From: FEN-1191 sp964528845
GTDB taxonomy: Bacteria; Pseudomonadota; Gammaproteobacteria; Steroidobacterales; Steroidobacteraceae
NCBI GenBank assembly: GCA_964528845.1
Contig: CAZGVE010000009.1
Span: 33,799 to 97,798 of the forward strand
Reading direction: 5' to 3'
DNA: 64,000 nt
Under the pieces are notes generated by a model that saw only the letters and a program-made list of their open reading frames with translations, searched no databases and was not told where the DNA came from. Of the stretch, positions 8,339 to 17,008 are shown one piece after another. The position numbers were made by a program, and so were the translations under genes. Every line of letters begins with the position of its first letter. Positions within the stretch are counted from its first letter, which is position 1.

Positions 8339-10558
8339 ATGGGTATTGATTTCAATCGGTTTCAAAGATGGGCCGGTGTATCGCTGCAGGGCATCGCGAC
8401 GCGCCATCGGAGCCCATGGAGCCTGCTCGCCTGCTTCGCAATTGCCCTGTTGCTTGGCATCGGGCCTGCGCTGGGCGCCCCCGAGGAGGCGGCCGTCGGC
8501 GAGCTGGAGGAAGTCACCGTGACTGCCGCGCGCCTCGGCCTGATTGGCACCGCCAGTACCGCCAGCGAGGGCATCGTGGTCAACGACGAGCTGGCGCTCA
8601 CGCCCGCGTACCGGCCCGGCCAGCTGCTGGAAACCGTGCCTGGCCTGGTGGTGACCATCCACAGCGGGGAAGGCAAGGCCAACCAATACCTGCTGCGCGG
8701 CTTCAATCTCGATCATGGCACCGACCTCGCGACCTTCGTCGACGAGGTGCCGGTCAACCAGGTTACCCATGCGCATGGCAACGGCTACAGCGACATGAAT
8801 TTCCTGATTCCGGAACTCGCCACCAACATTCATTTCACGAAGGGCACGTACTACGCGACCGAGGGCGACTTCGCGGGAGTCGCGGCGATCCACATCGGGT
8901 ACGTCGACACGATCCCGGACCAGATCGACGTGACCGGCGGCAGCTGGGGATTCGAGCGCGTGTTCAGCGCCGGGGCCACCGATGTGGGAACTGGAAAGCT
9001 GCTCGGTGCGCTGGAACTCCAACACTACGACGGACCCTGGGTAACGGCGGGCGACCAGCGCAAGGAAAACCTGGTGCTGCGGTACAGCGAGGGCACCGCA
9101 CAGCAAGGCTACTCCCTCACTGCCTCGCTCTATCACGGCCTCTGGAATGCGCAGACCGACCAGCCGGAGCGCGCGATCACGGCAGGGCTGATCAGCCCGT
9201 TTGCGGAACTGGACACCTCGGACCGCGGCGCGGCGCAGCGGATCAACCTGTCGGGACAATTCGCCTCCACGATCGGCGGCGGTGAGCTGCATGCCAGTTT
9301 CTATGGGTTCAGCAATCACCTGGTGCTGATCAACGACTTCACGCATTTCCTGATTGATCCGGTCAACGGCGACCAGGAGGAGCAGCACGAGAGTCGCCTG
9401 ACCGCAGGTGGCGTGATCAGCTACGCGCACGATGCCCATGTGTTCGGGCTGGAGCATGAGCTGCTCGCAGGACTGCAGGAGCGCTACGACTACAACGATG
9501 TCGGGCGGCTGCCGTCGCGGGGAGGACTGCCGATCCCTGCGGCGGACCAGCCGCTCGGCTTCGTCGAAGCCGACTCGGTGCATCTGAGCAGCACCGGGAT
9601 CTTTCTGCAGGCGACGACGCACTGGACCTACTGGCTGCGCAGCGTGCTCGGTGTGCGCGAGGACTACCAGCATGGCAGCGATGCCGGGACCAATCCTGGT
9701 ACCGCGAGCGCAGGGCTGTTCGAACCGAAGGCCAGCCTGATCGTCACTCCGATGGATACCATCGAGTTCTATCTGAGTGCCGGGCGCGGCTTTCACAGCA
9801 ACGACCTGCGCGGCGTCAACCAGGCCAGGGCCGGCGGTGTTTCCGGCTCCAGCCTGCTCTCTGGCGAGACGGGCGAGGAAGTCGGCCTGCGCTGGGAGCT
9901 GTTCAACCATCGCGTCGCGGCGACCCTGGCGGTGTTCAATCTGGACGCACAGTCCCAGACCACCTACAACCCCGACGTCGGACAGGACACGGCTGGCCCG
10001 GGGAGCCAGCGCTTGGGCTACGAACTCAACATCACGTATCAGGCGCGGCGCTGGCTGGAGTTCTACGGCACCATTTCGCAGGACCGAGCGCGCTTCAAGA
10101 CCCCGTACGATGACGGTACCGGACACCTCGGCGCATACCTGCCGAATGCACCGTTCGCGACCGGCTCATTCTCGGTCTATGTGAAGAACCTGGGCCCATG
10201 GAGCGCCGGCCTGCAATACCGCTACCTGGGAGGTTTTCGACTCTCTTCCGGACCGTGCGTGGACTCTGCGGCCCAGGCGGACTTCCCCGGTGCCACCTCG
10301 TGCGCGAATGCACCGACGCCGCGCGGCCAGGTCAATGGCTCGGGCTATGGGGAATGGAATGGCGACGCGCGCTACGAGTTCGGCAGCGGCTGGAGCCTGG
10401 CACTGGGCGTCTACAACCTGCTCAATACTCACGCGGATGCGATCCAGTACTGGTATGTGGACCGCCTTGCAGGCGAACCTGCCGGTGGGGTCGCCGACAT
10501 CCACGTCCATCCGCTCGAGCCGATCAGCCTGCGGCTGACGGTGGGCAGGAAGTTCTGA
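8339..10558 (+). CDS. TonB-dependent outer-membrane receptor
   Basis: 739 residues. A long N-terminal leader with a hydrophobic core (about 28-46, ending GPALGA) is followed by a TonB-box-like EEVTVTAAR (about 56-64) and a plug domain. The plug contains LLETVPGLVV, YLLRGFNLDHGTDLATFVDEVPVN and HAHGNGYSDMNFLIPEL. The rest is an alternating beta-barrel ending in LRLTVGRKF with a terminal Phe, as outer-membrane barrels do. It imports an unknown ligand using the proton motive force via TonB/ExbBD. Its neighbours are a divergent membrane-bound regulator, a cytochrome c and a PQQ-dependent dehydrogenase, so the ligand could be the dehydrogenase substrate, a metal or a cofactor. The HAHG/GYSD plug motif is distinctive but I cannot tie it to a known ligand. 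Confidence 0.9.
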   Translation: MGIDFNRFQRWAGVSLQGIATRHRSPWSLLACFAIALLLGIGPALGAPEEAAVGELEEVTVTAARLGLIGTASTASEGIVVNDELALTPAYRPGQLLETVPGLVVTIHSGEGKANQYLLRGFNLDHGTDLATFVDEVPVNQVTHAHGNGYSDMNFLIPELATNIHFTKGTYYATEGDFAGVAAIHIGYVDTIPDQIDVTGGSWGFERVFSAGATDVGTGKLLGALELQHYDGPWVTAGDQRKENLVLRYSEGTAQQGYSLTASLYHGLWNAQTDQPERAITAGLISPFAELDTSDRGAAQRINLSGQFASTIGGGELHASFYGFSNHLVLINDFTHFLIDPVNGDQEEQHESRLTAGGVISYAHDAHVFGLEHELLAGLQERYDYNDVGRLPSRGGLPIPAADQPLGFVEADSVHLSSTGIFLQATTHWTYWLRSVLGVREDYQHGSDAGTNPGTASAGLFEPKASLIVTPMDTIEFYLSAGRGFHSNDLRGVNQARAGGVSGSSLLSGETGEEVGLRWELFNHRVAATLAVFNLDAQSQTTYNPDVGQDTAGPGSQRLGYELNITYQARRWLEFYGTISQDRARFKTPYDDGTGHLGAYLPNAPFATGSFSVYVKNLGPWSAGLQYRYLGGFRLSSGPCVDSAAQADFPGATSCANAPTPRGQVNGSGYGEWNGDARYEFGSGWSLALGVYNLLNTHADAIQYWYVDRLAGEPAGGVADIHVHPLEPISLRLTVGRKF

Positions 10559-10565
10559 CGGGGTA

Positions 10566-10582
10566 CCGGACCGTGTGTCCGG
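10566..10582 (+). terminator. Short hairpin after the TonB receptor gene
   Basis: CCGGAC and GTCCGG pair perfectly across a five-base loop, starting eight bases after the receptor stop codon. No T-run follows, so this is at best a weak or Rho-assisted terminator or an mRNA 3'-stabilising hairpin. Confidence 0.25.
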
Positions 10583-10696
10583 CCATGATGCCGGGATTCA
10601 GTCCAGCCGCGATGACCGTGTTCGCCACCACGGCAGCTGGATCGGGCTGCGCTGTGCTTTAATGGCGCCATCCCCGGGTGGATCATTCTTACGGAT

Positions 10697-11140
10697 ATGC
10701 ATGCAGGATCGCAGGGACGGACGTTGAAGCTGAGTGTTGCCACATCACTCGGCGTGATGCTATCCCTGCTGGCCTCCCTAGCACTGCATGCGCAGGCACC
10801 CAAGCTGACTTCCACCGGTGTCTACACGGCACAGCAGGCAACGCGGGGCGCGGCGATCTACCAGTCCAAGTGCTCCTTGTGCCATGGCGCAGAATTGGCA
10901 GGCGACGGCACGGCCCCGCCCCTGGCGGGCGCCGACTTCCTGTCACATTGGACGGGCCAACCGGTCGCAGAGCTTTTTGAAAAGATTCATGCGTCCATGC
11001 CGTCCGATCAGCCTGGCACGCTAACGGCGCAGGAGGCCGCGGACCTGGTTGCGTTTCTGCTGAGTTCCAACAAGCGCCCCGCCGGACCGTCTGAGCTTCC
11101 GGCAGTGACGGACCAACTGAAGCTCATCGTCGTCGACTAA
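10697..11140 (+). CDS. Exported monohaem c-type cytochrome
   Basis: 147 residues. A signal peptide (hydrophobic core about 13-32, ending LHAQA) is followed by a class I cytochrome c fold with haem-attachment motif CSLCH (residues 59-63), the GDGTAPPLAGADF loop and a likely axial methionine in SMPSDQPG (Met101). It is a periplasmic electron carrier. It is convergent with, and 21 bp from, a PQQ-dependent dehydrogenase gene, so it is a plausible electron acceptor for that enzyme; this pairing is inferred from position. Confidence 0.88.
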   Translation: MHAGSQGRTLKLSVATSLGVMLSLLASLALHAQAPKLTSTGVYTAQQATRGAAIYQSKCSLCHGAELAGDGTAPPLAGADFLSHWTGQPVAELFEKIHASMPSDQPGTLTAQEAADLVAFLLSSNKRPAGPSELPAVTDQLKLIVVD

Positions 11141-11161
11141 GGGCCCCCGGCGGATCGGACA

Positions 11162-13198
11162 TCAGGCGTCCGGCAGCCGGAAAGCAGCCAACGAGGCGCC
11201 GTTGCTGCTACCCAATGCGACGACGATGTATTGCTTGCCGCCGTGCATGTAGGTCATCGGAGCACCGGTCGCCACGATCGGTATGAACACGGCGCCTTTC
11301 TGCGCGCCCGTTGCCTTGTCATAGGCGCGGAGCCGTGCGCCCTTCACGCCCTTCTCGTCGGTAAAGAGACCGCAATCCCCACAGATCACCAGCGTCTTGG
11401 TGGTGAGCGTCCCGAGGATCCCCGACTGTCCGGTGCGCGCAATGTCGAGCCCCTTCAATAGCGGGTGGTTCTTGATGTGGTCTGGCGTCTCGCCGTGGAC
11501 GACCTGCCATGCGATGGTGCCATGGTTCAGGTCGATGGCGGTAATGCGGCCGTAAGGGGGCTTGATGATCGGCAGCCCTTCGATCGACGCCAGACCGGGT
11601 TTGATTGGCGCATTCAGGGCGTCGTCCATGCGCGGAAAGCGCGCGACGCCATGATAGTAGCCACCGAAGCCCCCGCCGCCGTTGTCCTGGCTATAGGCGG
11701 TGGTTCCGCCGAACACCACGTTGACCAGATTCGACGGATTGACCGGGCTCGGTCCGATGCCCTGTATCTCCATCACGGACTTCGAGAACACATAGAGCAT
11801 GTGCGTGTCGGGATCATAGGACGCGCCCGGCCAGTTGGCGCCGCCCTGCGTGCCGGGCATGAACATGGTGGCCCAGGGGCCGTCCGGCTTGGAGAACGCG
11901 GGAGGCGTAAACAGCGGTCCCATCCGGTAGTGACTGGCGATCTCGAGCGCGCGTGCCTTGATTGCGGGCGTCCAGTCGGCTAGGTCCTCCGGGTGCACGC
12001 CCTGACGATCAAACGGCGGCGGCTTGCTCGGCATCGGCTGGGTCGGCGAATACCATTCCCCCGGCACATCGCCTTTCGGCACCGGGACTTCCGGGATCGG
12101 CCAGATCGGCTTGCCGCTCTCGCGGTCGAGCACATAGACATAGGCCTGCTTCGAGGGCTGGGCGAGCGCTTTGACGATCTTGCCGTTCACGGGAAGGTCG
12201 AACAGGACCGCTGCGCACGGGATGTCACGGTCCCACAGGCCATGATGGATCGTCTGGTAGTGCCATTTGCGCTCGCCAGTGTCGATGTCGAGCGCGACCA
12301 GCGTCTCGCTGAACAGGCTGTTGCCCAGGCGGCCGAATCCGGTGGAATCGGTGGCCGGCAGCTCGACGGGAACATAGACGAGGCCGAGTTCCGGATCGGC
12401 CGACATCGTTGCCCACGCGCCCATGTTGCCAATGGTCTCGGTCTGCTCCGGCTTGACCCAGGTGTCATAGCCGAACTCACCCTTGCGCGGAACGGTATGG
12501 AATATCCATTTGCGCTGGCCGGTCCTGACGTCGAACCCGCGTACGTAGCCCCTGACGGCCACAGTGGGAGCCGCACCGACGATAACGACATCGCGCACAA
12601 CCAGTGGTGGCGCGTGCAGGCCGATGACGCCGCGCGTCATGTCCATGTCCTGGTCATCGTTGAGACGCAGATCGACGCAACCGTTGGTGCCGAACCCCGG
12701 ATCGGGAAGCCCGGTCTTGGCATCGAGCGAAATGAGCTGATAGCCGATGGTCACATACAGAATGCGTTCCTGGTCGCCATCGCGCCAATAGCCGAGACCG
12801 AAGCCAGGCCCGCCGCGCGAGCCGCCACGCGAGCCCTCCTCCTTCCGGTACAGCCACAGCAGCTGGCCGGTGCCGGCATCGAGCGCGACCACATCGCGTT
12901 CGAGCCCAGCGGTAGTGAAGAGGCGCCCGTTGACGATCAGCGGCGTCGACTGGAAGTCGGCGTCGGGCTGGCGGCCGAGCGCGTCAGTCGAGAAGCGCCA
13001 GACCATCTCCAGTTTGTCGAAGTTCTCGCCGTTGATCTGATCCAGCGGCGCATAGCGCGTGCTCGCGAGGTCATTGGCGTAATGCAGCCAGTCCGTATCG
13101 CCTGCCGCACGTGACTGTGCCCATGCCGGCGGCAGGCTGGATCCAACAAGGGTTGCTGCACTGCTGAGAAGCAGCGACCTGCGAGACAGCGATACCAT
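11162..13198 (-). CDS. PQQ-dependent (quinoprotein) dehydrogenase, Tat-exported
   Basis: 678 residues. The N-terminus has a twin-arginine signal (SRRSLLL, residues 5-11, then an Ala-rich core ending PAWAQS), so the protein is folded and exported to the periplasm. The body is an eight-bladed propeller with repeated tryptophan-docking strands (VVALDAGTGQLLWLYRK, VRGFDVRTGQRKWIF, LVALDIDTGERKWHYQT). The segments HTVPRKGEFGYDTWV and HHGLWDRDIPCAAV match the glucose/quinate/alcohol-type quinoprotein family. No C-terminal haem domain is present, so an external acceptor is needed. A CGDC pair occurs near residue 600. The ATG at 13198 is chosen because the Tat signal begins there. Substrate cannot be assigned. 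Confidence 0.9.
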   Translation of the reverse strand: MVSLSRRSLLLSSAATLVGSSLPPAWAQSRAAGDTDWLHYANDLASTRYAPLDQINGENFDKLEMVWRFSTDALGRQPDADFQSTPLIVNGRLFTTAGLERDVVALDAGTGQLLWLYRKEEGSRGGSRGGPGFGLGYWRDGDQERILYVTIGYQLISLDAKTGLPDPGFGTNGCVDLRLNDDQDMDMTRGVIGLHAPPLVVRDVVIVGAAPTVAVRGYVRGFDVRTGQRKWIFHTVPRKGEFGYDTWVKPEQTETIGNMGAWATMSADPELGLVYVPVELPATDSTGFGRLGNSLFSETLVALDIDTGERKWHYQTIHHGLWDRDIPCAAVLFDLPVNGKIVKALAQPSKQAYVYVLDRESGKPIWPIPEVPVPKGDVPGEWYSPTQPMPSKPPPFDRQGVHPEDLADWTPAIKARALEIASHYRMGPLFTPPAFSKPDGPWATMFMPGTQGGANWPGASYDPDTHMLYVFSKSVMEIQGIGPSPVNPSNLVNVVFGGTTAYSQDNGGGGFGGYYHGVARFPRMDDALNAPIKPGLASIEGLPIIKPPYGRITAIDLNHGTIAWQVVHGETPDHIKNHPLLKGLDIARTGQSGILGTLTTKTLVICGDCGLFTDEKGVKGARLRAYDKATGAQKGAVFIPIVATGAPMTYMHGGKQYIVVALGSSNGASLAAFRLPDA

Positions 13199-13264
13199 CT
13201 TGTTCTTCCCCCTGGTTGTTCGGCGGCACGCGCCCGGCCCACTCAATCAGCGAAGTCTACCGCA

Positions 13265-13426
13265 ATGATGGAACGCGGGCGCCCGACGGATATTGACGTG
13301 GCTGGGGAGGCCGGCGATGCAGCGACGGCCCGTACGCTACTGTTCCGTGAGCTCCATCCGTGGATCGTGGTGGTGGATATCACGTCGCCGGGGATGCTGC
13401 CGGAGGGTCAGTCGGCCCTTTCTTGG
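13265..13426 (+). pseudogene. Remnant of a response-regulator receiver domain
   Basis: In the 336-bp stretch between the dehydrogenase and the next gene, one frame reads DIDVAGEAGDAATARTLL, then RELHPWIVVVDITSPGM. This resembles the first half of a NarL-type receiver domain (GEAGDA helix-1 region, then the phospho-acceptor strand VVVDITMPGM). The similarity stops after about 50 residues, without the remaining receiver or an output domain, and the frame ends at 13498. I read it as a decayed gene fragment, not a functional protein. Nothing else recognisable is in this stretch. Confidence 0.4.
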
Positions 13427-13534
13427 CCGCTGCCGATGCGCCGCCGACAGGGTCAAAGGCAGAGTGCCGCAAAGATTCAAGTATTTACGACTTTATGAGC
13501 GATTCTTCAGTAACGGCGCAAGGTCCAGGGCAAG

Positions 13535-13912
13535 TCAGGAACGGATGAACAGCAGCCAGACGTGCGCGATGTGCACCGTCATCACAAACGCCAGCGTGAA
13601 GGCGACACCGACCACCGGTGCAAGCGCCGCAGGGCAGACCTCCGACGCGGTCAGCAGTACACACGAGATCGCCGACCAGCGATTCAGATAAGCGGGCAGC
13701 TGCCGAGCGAGAGTCTTGTTGTGGCGCAGGGCCGCGGCACGCTCGAGTGCCGATCCGGCGCTGGCATTGCGATAGTCCCGGAATGGCCAGAGGTAGCTGA
13801 TCTTCATGAGTCCGATCATCGCGCTGCCGCGTCTCCAGTTCCAGTGATCTGATACCGCATTCTTTGTCAGCCTATGTGCCTTGTCGCACAGATTTTCGGG
13901 CGACCAGTTCAC
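13535..13912 (-). CDS. Hypothetical small membrane protein
   Basis: 125 residues, unrecognised. The N-terminal half is polar and basic (with ISYLWPFRDYRNA and LARQLPAYLNRWSA); the C-terminal half holds a roughly 45-residue hydrophobic region (about 80-122) that could form two membrane helices. It has a plausible ATG, but no clear ribosome-binding site or operon partner. Codon use is GC-rich yet less extreme than its neighbours. It may be a real lineage-specific gene or a spurious frame. Confidence 0.4.
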   Translation of the reverse strand: MNWSPENLCDKAHRLTKNAVSDHWNWRRGSAMIGLMKISYLWPFRDYRNASAGSALERAAALRHNKTLARQLPAYLNRWSAISCVLLTASEVCPAALAPVVGVAFTLAFVMTVHIAHVWLLFIRS

Positions 13913-14013
13913 CTGAAGACTTGCCGGAAACGTCCGGCACGGGGATCATCGCAGGCCATAAGGGGATACCGGCGCGGGCGCGGGCGGCCGGAGCTGCAGG
14001 GTGCCACGTGGAT

Positions 14014-14754
14014 ATGACGGATGAATTGCTGATCGCCTACGTCGAGGATCGGCTCGAGCGTGCCGAACGCGAACGCGTCGAACTCGCGATCGCGCGCGAT
14101 GGCCAGCTCGCGCAGCGCGTGGCGCGTTTCCGTGCCGCGCAGCCGCGCCGACAGGGCGCTTCCGGTGTTGCGCTGCAGGAGCGGCGTCGCCGATCACGGA
14201 CCGAGGCATCGGGACGTGGCTACCCGACTGGCCCAGCGCAGGTCATCGATCTGGCCCGGGTCCGGGCGGAACGCATGCGACGTGTCGAGCGCACGCAGCG
14301 CAACCGGACCGCCGCCCGCGGCTTAGGGGTGCTGGCAGGGTTGCTGGTCGGGCTGTTCGCCGGCTGGTTCATCGAACGCTGGTCCAGCGGCGACAATCTG
14401 ACCGAATTGCGCGCCGGCGCGCTGCTGGCCCGCGGCGCGCTGCAGCGCGCCTTGAATGAGCAGCTGGCCGCCGAAGGATCCCCGGGCGCTACGGTGCGTA
14501 TCGGGGTCAGCCTGCGCTCACGTGCCGGCGGCTATTGCCGTACTTTTGAACTCGGCGGCAGCACCGTATCGGATGGGCTCGCGTGCAAGTCCGGAGAGCG
14601 GTGGCGACTGCTCGCCCTGGTGGACGGCGCGGCCGGAGCGCACGTGTTCATGCCTGTGCCACCGGCATTGCTGGCAGTCGTGAACGCGAACACCAGCGGC
14701 GCGCCGCTCGATGGCGCGCTCGAGAGCCAGGCGCGCCGTGCTGGCTGGCACTAG
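14014..14754 (+). CDS. Anti-sigma-factor-like single-pass membrane protein
   Basis: 246 residues. The first ~40 residues (MTDELLIAYVEDRLERAERE onward, then VELAIARDGQLAQRVARFR) look like the N-terminal anti-sigma domain of the ChrR/RsiW kind, but there is no HxxxCxxC zinc motif. A basic linker precedes one membrane helix (about 107-122, LGVLAGLLVGLFAGWF). The periplasmic part contains YCRTFELGGSTVSDGLACKSGERW, a segment seen in proteobacterial anti-sigma proteins. I placed the start at 14014; an in-frame GTG lies two codons upstream, and a longer reading from 13864 has no family support. No sigma-factor gene is adjacent, which is unusual. Confidence 0.6.
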   Translation: MTDELLIAYVEDRLERAERERVELAIARDGQLAQRVARFRAAQPRRQGASGVALQERRRRSRTEASGRGYPTGPAQVIDLARVRAERMRRVERTQRNRTAARGLGVLAGLLVGLFAGWFIERWSSGDNLTELRAGALLARGALQRALNEQLAAEGSPGATVRIGVSLRSRAGGYCRTFELGGSTVSDGLACKSGERWRLLALVDGAAGAHVFMPVPPALLAVVNANTSGAPLDGALESQARRAGWH

Positions 14755-14763
14755 CGAGGGCCG

Positions 14764-15828
14764 CTAGCGCGCGCGCCAGATCAATATCAGGCCGGCCGCG
14801 GCCAGCAGTGCGGTCGGGATCCAGGCCAGCAGCAGCGGGTTCAGGCGGAACACGAGCGTGCCGCTCTCCACCAGGCGCTGGGAGAAGAAATACAGGATGC
14901 CGAGCGCGAATCCAAGGCTGGTGCGCGCGCTGAGGCTGGTCGAGCGCAGCGAGCCGAAGCCAAACGGCAGCGCGAACAGCGTGGCCGCCAGAATGCCCGC
15001 GGTGCGCGCCAGGCGCGACCAGAATGCGAATTCGTAGGGCTTCGCATCGAGGTGGTTGTCGCGCAGGTAGCGGATCGCGCCGTACAGCGTATGCAGCGCC
15101 AGCTCCCCGGGTTGGCTGATCGCGAGCTGCAGGAAATCCGCGCCGGCGGCCGTATGCAGCGAACGCTCTTTGGCGTGCTCGCTGCGGACCGAATCGCCAT
15201 CGAAGCGGGATTCGGCATAGTTGCGCAGCTGCCAGGCCTGCGTGCCGGCCGCCTCGGCCCGATCCGCGCGGCCGATCGCCGAGAGCCGATTGTCATCCGT
15301 GAGTTCGAAGATCAGCATGCTGCCGAACTCGGCGGCGCTGGAGCGTCCCTGCACGTTCAGGATCGTATTGCCGTCCCGGACCCACGCGCCACCCTCGCCC
15401 GCGAAGCTGATGCTCGCGTAGCGGGCCAGCGCCTTGCTCTGGTCGGCCAGCTGCGCCATCGGCTGCGCCAGATACTCGCTGACCATCAGCGAAATGCCGG
15501 TCAGCAGTGCTGCGCTGAACAGCACCGCGACGCTGAGGCGCAGCTTGGACATGCCGGAGGCCCGCATCACCGTGAGTTCCTGGCTGCGGGCGAGTACGCC
15601 GATACCCAGCAGCGCGCCGACCAGCACGCCGGCCGGGAATGCCTCGAGCGCGAACTGCGGCACGGACAGCGCCGAGTACAGCAGCGCCTCCAGCATGTGG
15701 TAGCTGCCCACCCCGACATCACCCTGCTCGCCAATGAACACGAACAGCATGCCGAGCATCATCAGCACGGCCATGACCAGCGCCACCGCCGACAGCAGCG
15801 TACGGGCGATGTAGCGGTCGAGCAGCAT
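14764..15828 (-). CDS. lptG: LPS export permease LptG
   Basis: 354 residues. Inner-membrane half of the LptB2FG ABC transporter that extracts lipopolysaccharide and hands it to LptC/LptA. Six membrane helices are visible: three N-terminal (with ALSVPQFALEAFPAGVLVGALLGIG), a roughly 170-residue periplasmic jellyroll domain and three C-terminal (from FWSRLARTAGILAATLFALPF). The ATG overlaps the lptF stop (ATGA), which sets the start and indicates translational coupling. Length and topology match LptG of about 360 residues. Confidence 0.92.
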   Translation of the reverse strand: MLLDRYIARTLLSAVALVMAVLMMLGMLFVFIGEQGDVGVGSYHMLEALLYSALSVPQFALEAFPAGVLVGALLGIGVLARSQELTVMRASGMSKLRLSVAVLFSAALLTGISLMVSEYLAQPMAQLADQSKALARYASISFAGEGGAWVRDGNTILNVQGRSSAAEFGSMLIFELTDDNRLSAIGRADRAEAAGTQAWQLRNYAESRFDGDSVRSEHAKERSLHTAAGADFLQLAISQPGELALHTLYGAIRYLRDNHLDAKPYEFAFWSRLARTAGILAATLFALPFGFGSLRSTSLSARTSLGFALGILYFFSQRLVESGTLVFRLNPLLLAWIPTALLAAAGLILIWRAR

Positions 15829-16913
15829 CAGCCGGCGCGGTGCTGCGCGCGCTGGCGCTGCAGCCAAGGCAGGACCGCGGCGATGAATGCGGCCAGCACG
15901 AAGATCGCATGGACCCACCACAGGCCGAGCCACAGCGGCGTCTGGCCATGGGCTAGCCAGGACCTTCCGGCCAGCGCGAGGTTGGCGTAGAACGCGAACA
16001 CCAGCACCGCCATCCAGACGTGCGCATAGCGCCCCTGCCGCGGACGCAGTCGCCCCAGCGGCACGGCCAGTGCCGTGATCACGAGCGTCATGACCGGCAG
16101 GCCGAGGCGCCACTGCAGCTCCGCCTGCAGTCTGGGATCGGCGCTTTCCACCAGCGCACGCATTCCCAGCTCGTCCAGCCGCGGGGCACGGCGCGAGGCC
16201 TCCGGCGTGCGCAGCGGGATCAGCTGCTCATCGAAGCGCATGATGCGATAGCGGGCGCTGCCCGGCGTGCCCTCGATGCGCTCGCCGCGGTAGAGCGTGA
16301 TGGTCTCGTTCTCCCCGTCCGACGACATGGCGTAATGCGCGCGCCGCGCGACCGTCGTCTCCACCACGGCGCCCTCGCCCCGCTTCACGAACACGTCGAT
16401 CAGGTCACCCTGAGGGTCGGCGGCGCGCGCATACACGACGGTTCGACCGCCGGCGAAGCTGCGAAACCTGCCCGGCTCGATCGGCGCCAGCAGGCCGGCA
16501 CGCAGCGCGGCGCTGCGCAGGTCCGCCTCGGCGCCCGCCGCGCGCGGCGCGAGCTCGAAGTTCAGCAGCGCGACCACGATCGTGACTGGCACGGCGAGCA
16601 GCCAGACCGCCGCCGCTACCCGCCGTACCCCGACGCCGCAGGCCTGCGCCGCGACCATCTCGCTGTCGTGGTACAGACGCCCGAACGCCAGCACGATGCC
16701 GAGCAGCAGGCTGATCGGCAGCAGGATCGCCACGTTCTGCGCCGCCCCGAGGCCGATCAGCTCGAGCACGAAGCCGCTCTGGTACTGCAGCTGGGCCGCC
16801 CGCGCCAGCACCGAGCCCACCTGGTTTACGAACAGGATCGCGAATAGCAGCACCGTGACGCCGACGAAATTGAGCGTCATCTCCCGCAGCAGGTAGCGCT
16901 GCAGAATTCTCAC
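15828..16913 (-). CDS. lptF: LPS export permease LptF
   Basis: 361 residues, partner of LptG in the same transporter. The N-terminus MRILQRYLLREM and the hydrophobic helices at about 10-35, 55-80 and 100-122 match LptF. The periplasmic domain spans about 125-265, and the C-terminal helices begin near RLGLPVMTLVITALAVPLG. The gene is divergent from pepA, the usual gammaproteobacterial arrangement, with the promoter in the 95-bp region between. Confidence 0.93.
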   Translation of the reverse strand: MRILQRYLLREMTLNFVGVTVLLFAILFVNQVGSVLARAAQLQYQSGFVLELIGLGAAQNVAILLPISLLLGIVLAFGRLYHDSEMVAAQACGVGVRRVAAAVWLLAVPVTIVVALLNFELAPRAAGAEADLRSAALRAGLLAPIEPGRFRSFAGGRTVVYARAADPQGDLIDVFVKRGEGAVVETTVARRAHYAMSSDGENETITLYRGERIEGTPGSARYRIMRFDEQLIPLRTPEASRRAPRLDELGMRALVESADPRLQAELQWRLGLPVMTLVITALAVPLGRLRPRQGRYAHVWMAVLVFAFYANLALAGRSWLAHGQTPLWLGLWWVHAIFVLAAFIAAVLPWLQRQRAQHRAG

Positions 16914-16972
16914 GAGATACTCATCGGAAAAGCACTCTTGGGCTACACTTATCGGCTTGACACCAAGCCTAC

Positions 16973-17000
16973 GTTATACGGACAGGTCGCAGCCAAACAA
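16973..17000 (-). promoter_or_regulatory. Probable sigma-70 promoter of lptFG
   Basis: Read on the minus strand, TTGTTT is followed after 16 bp by TATAAC (five of six -10 matches), about 60 bp upstream of the lptF start. Predicted from the pattern only. No equally good promoter for the divergent pepA gene was found in the same 95 bp. Confidence 0.4.
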
Positions 17001-17008
17001 GGACCGGA

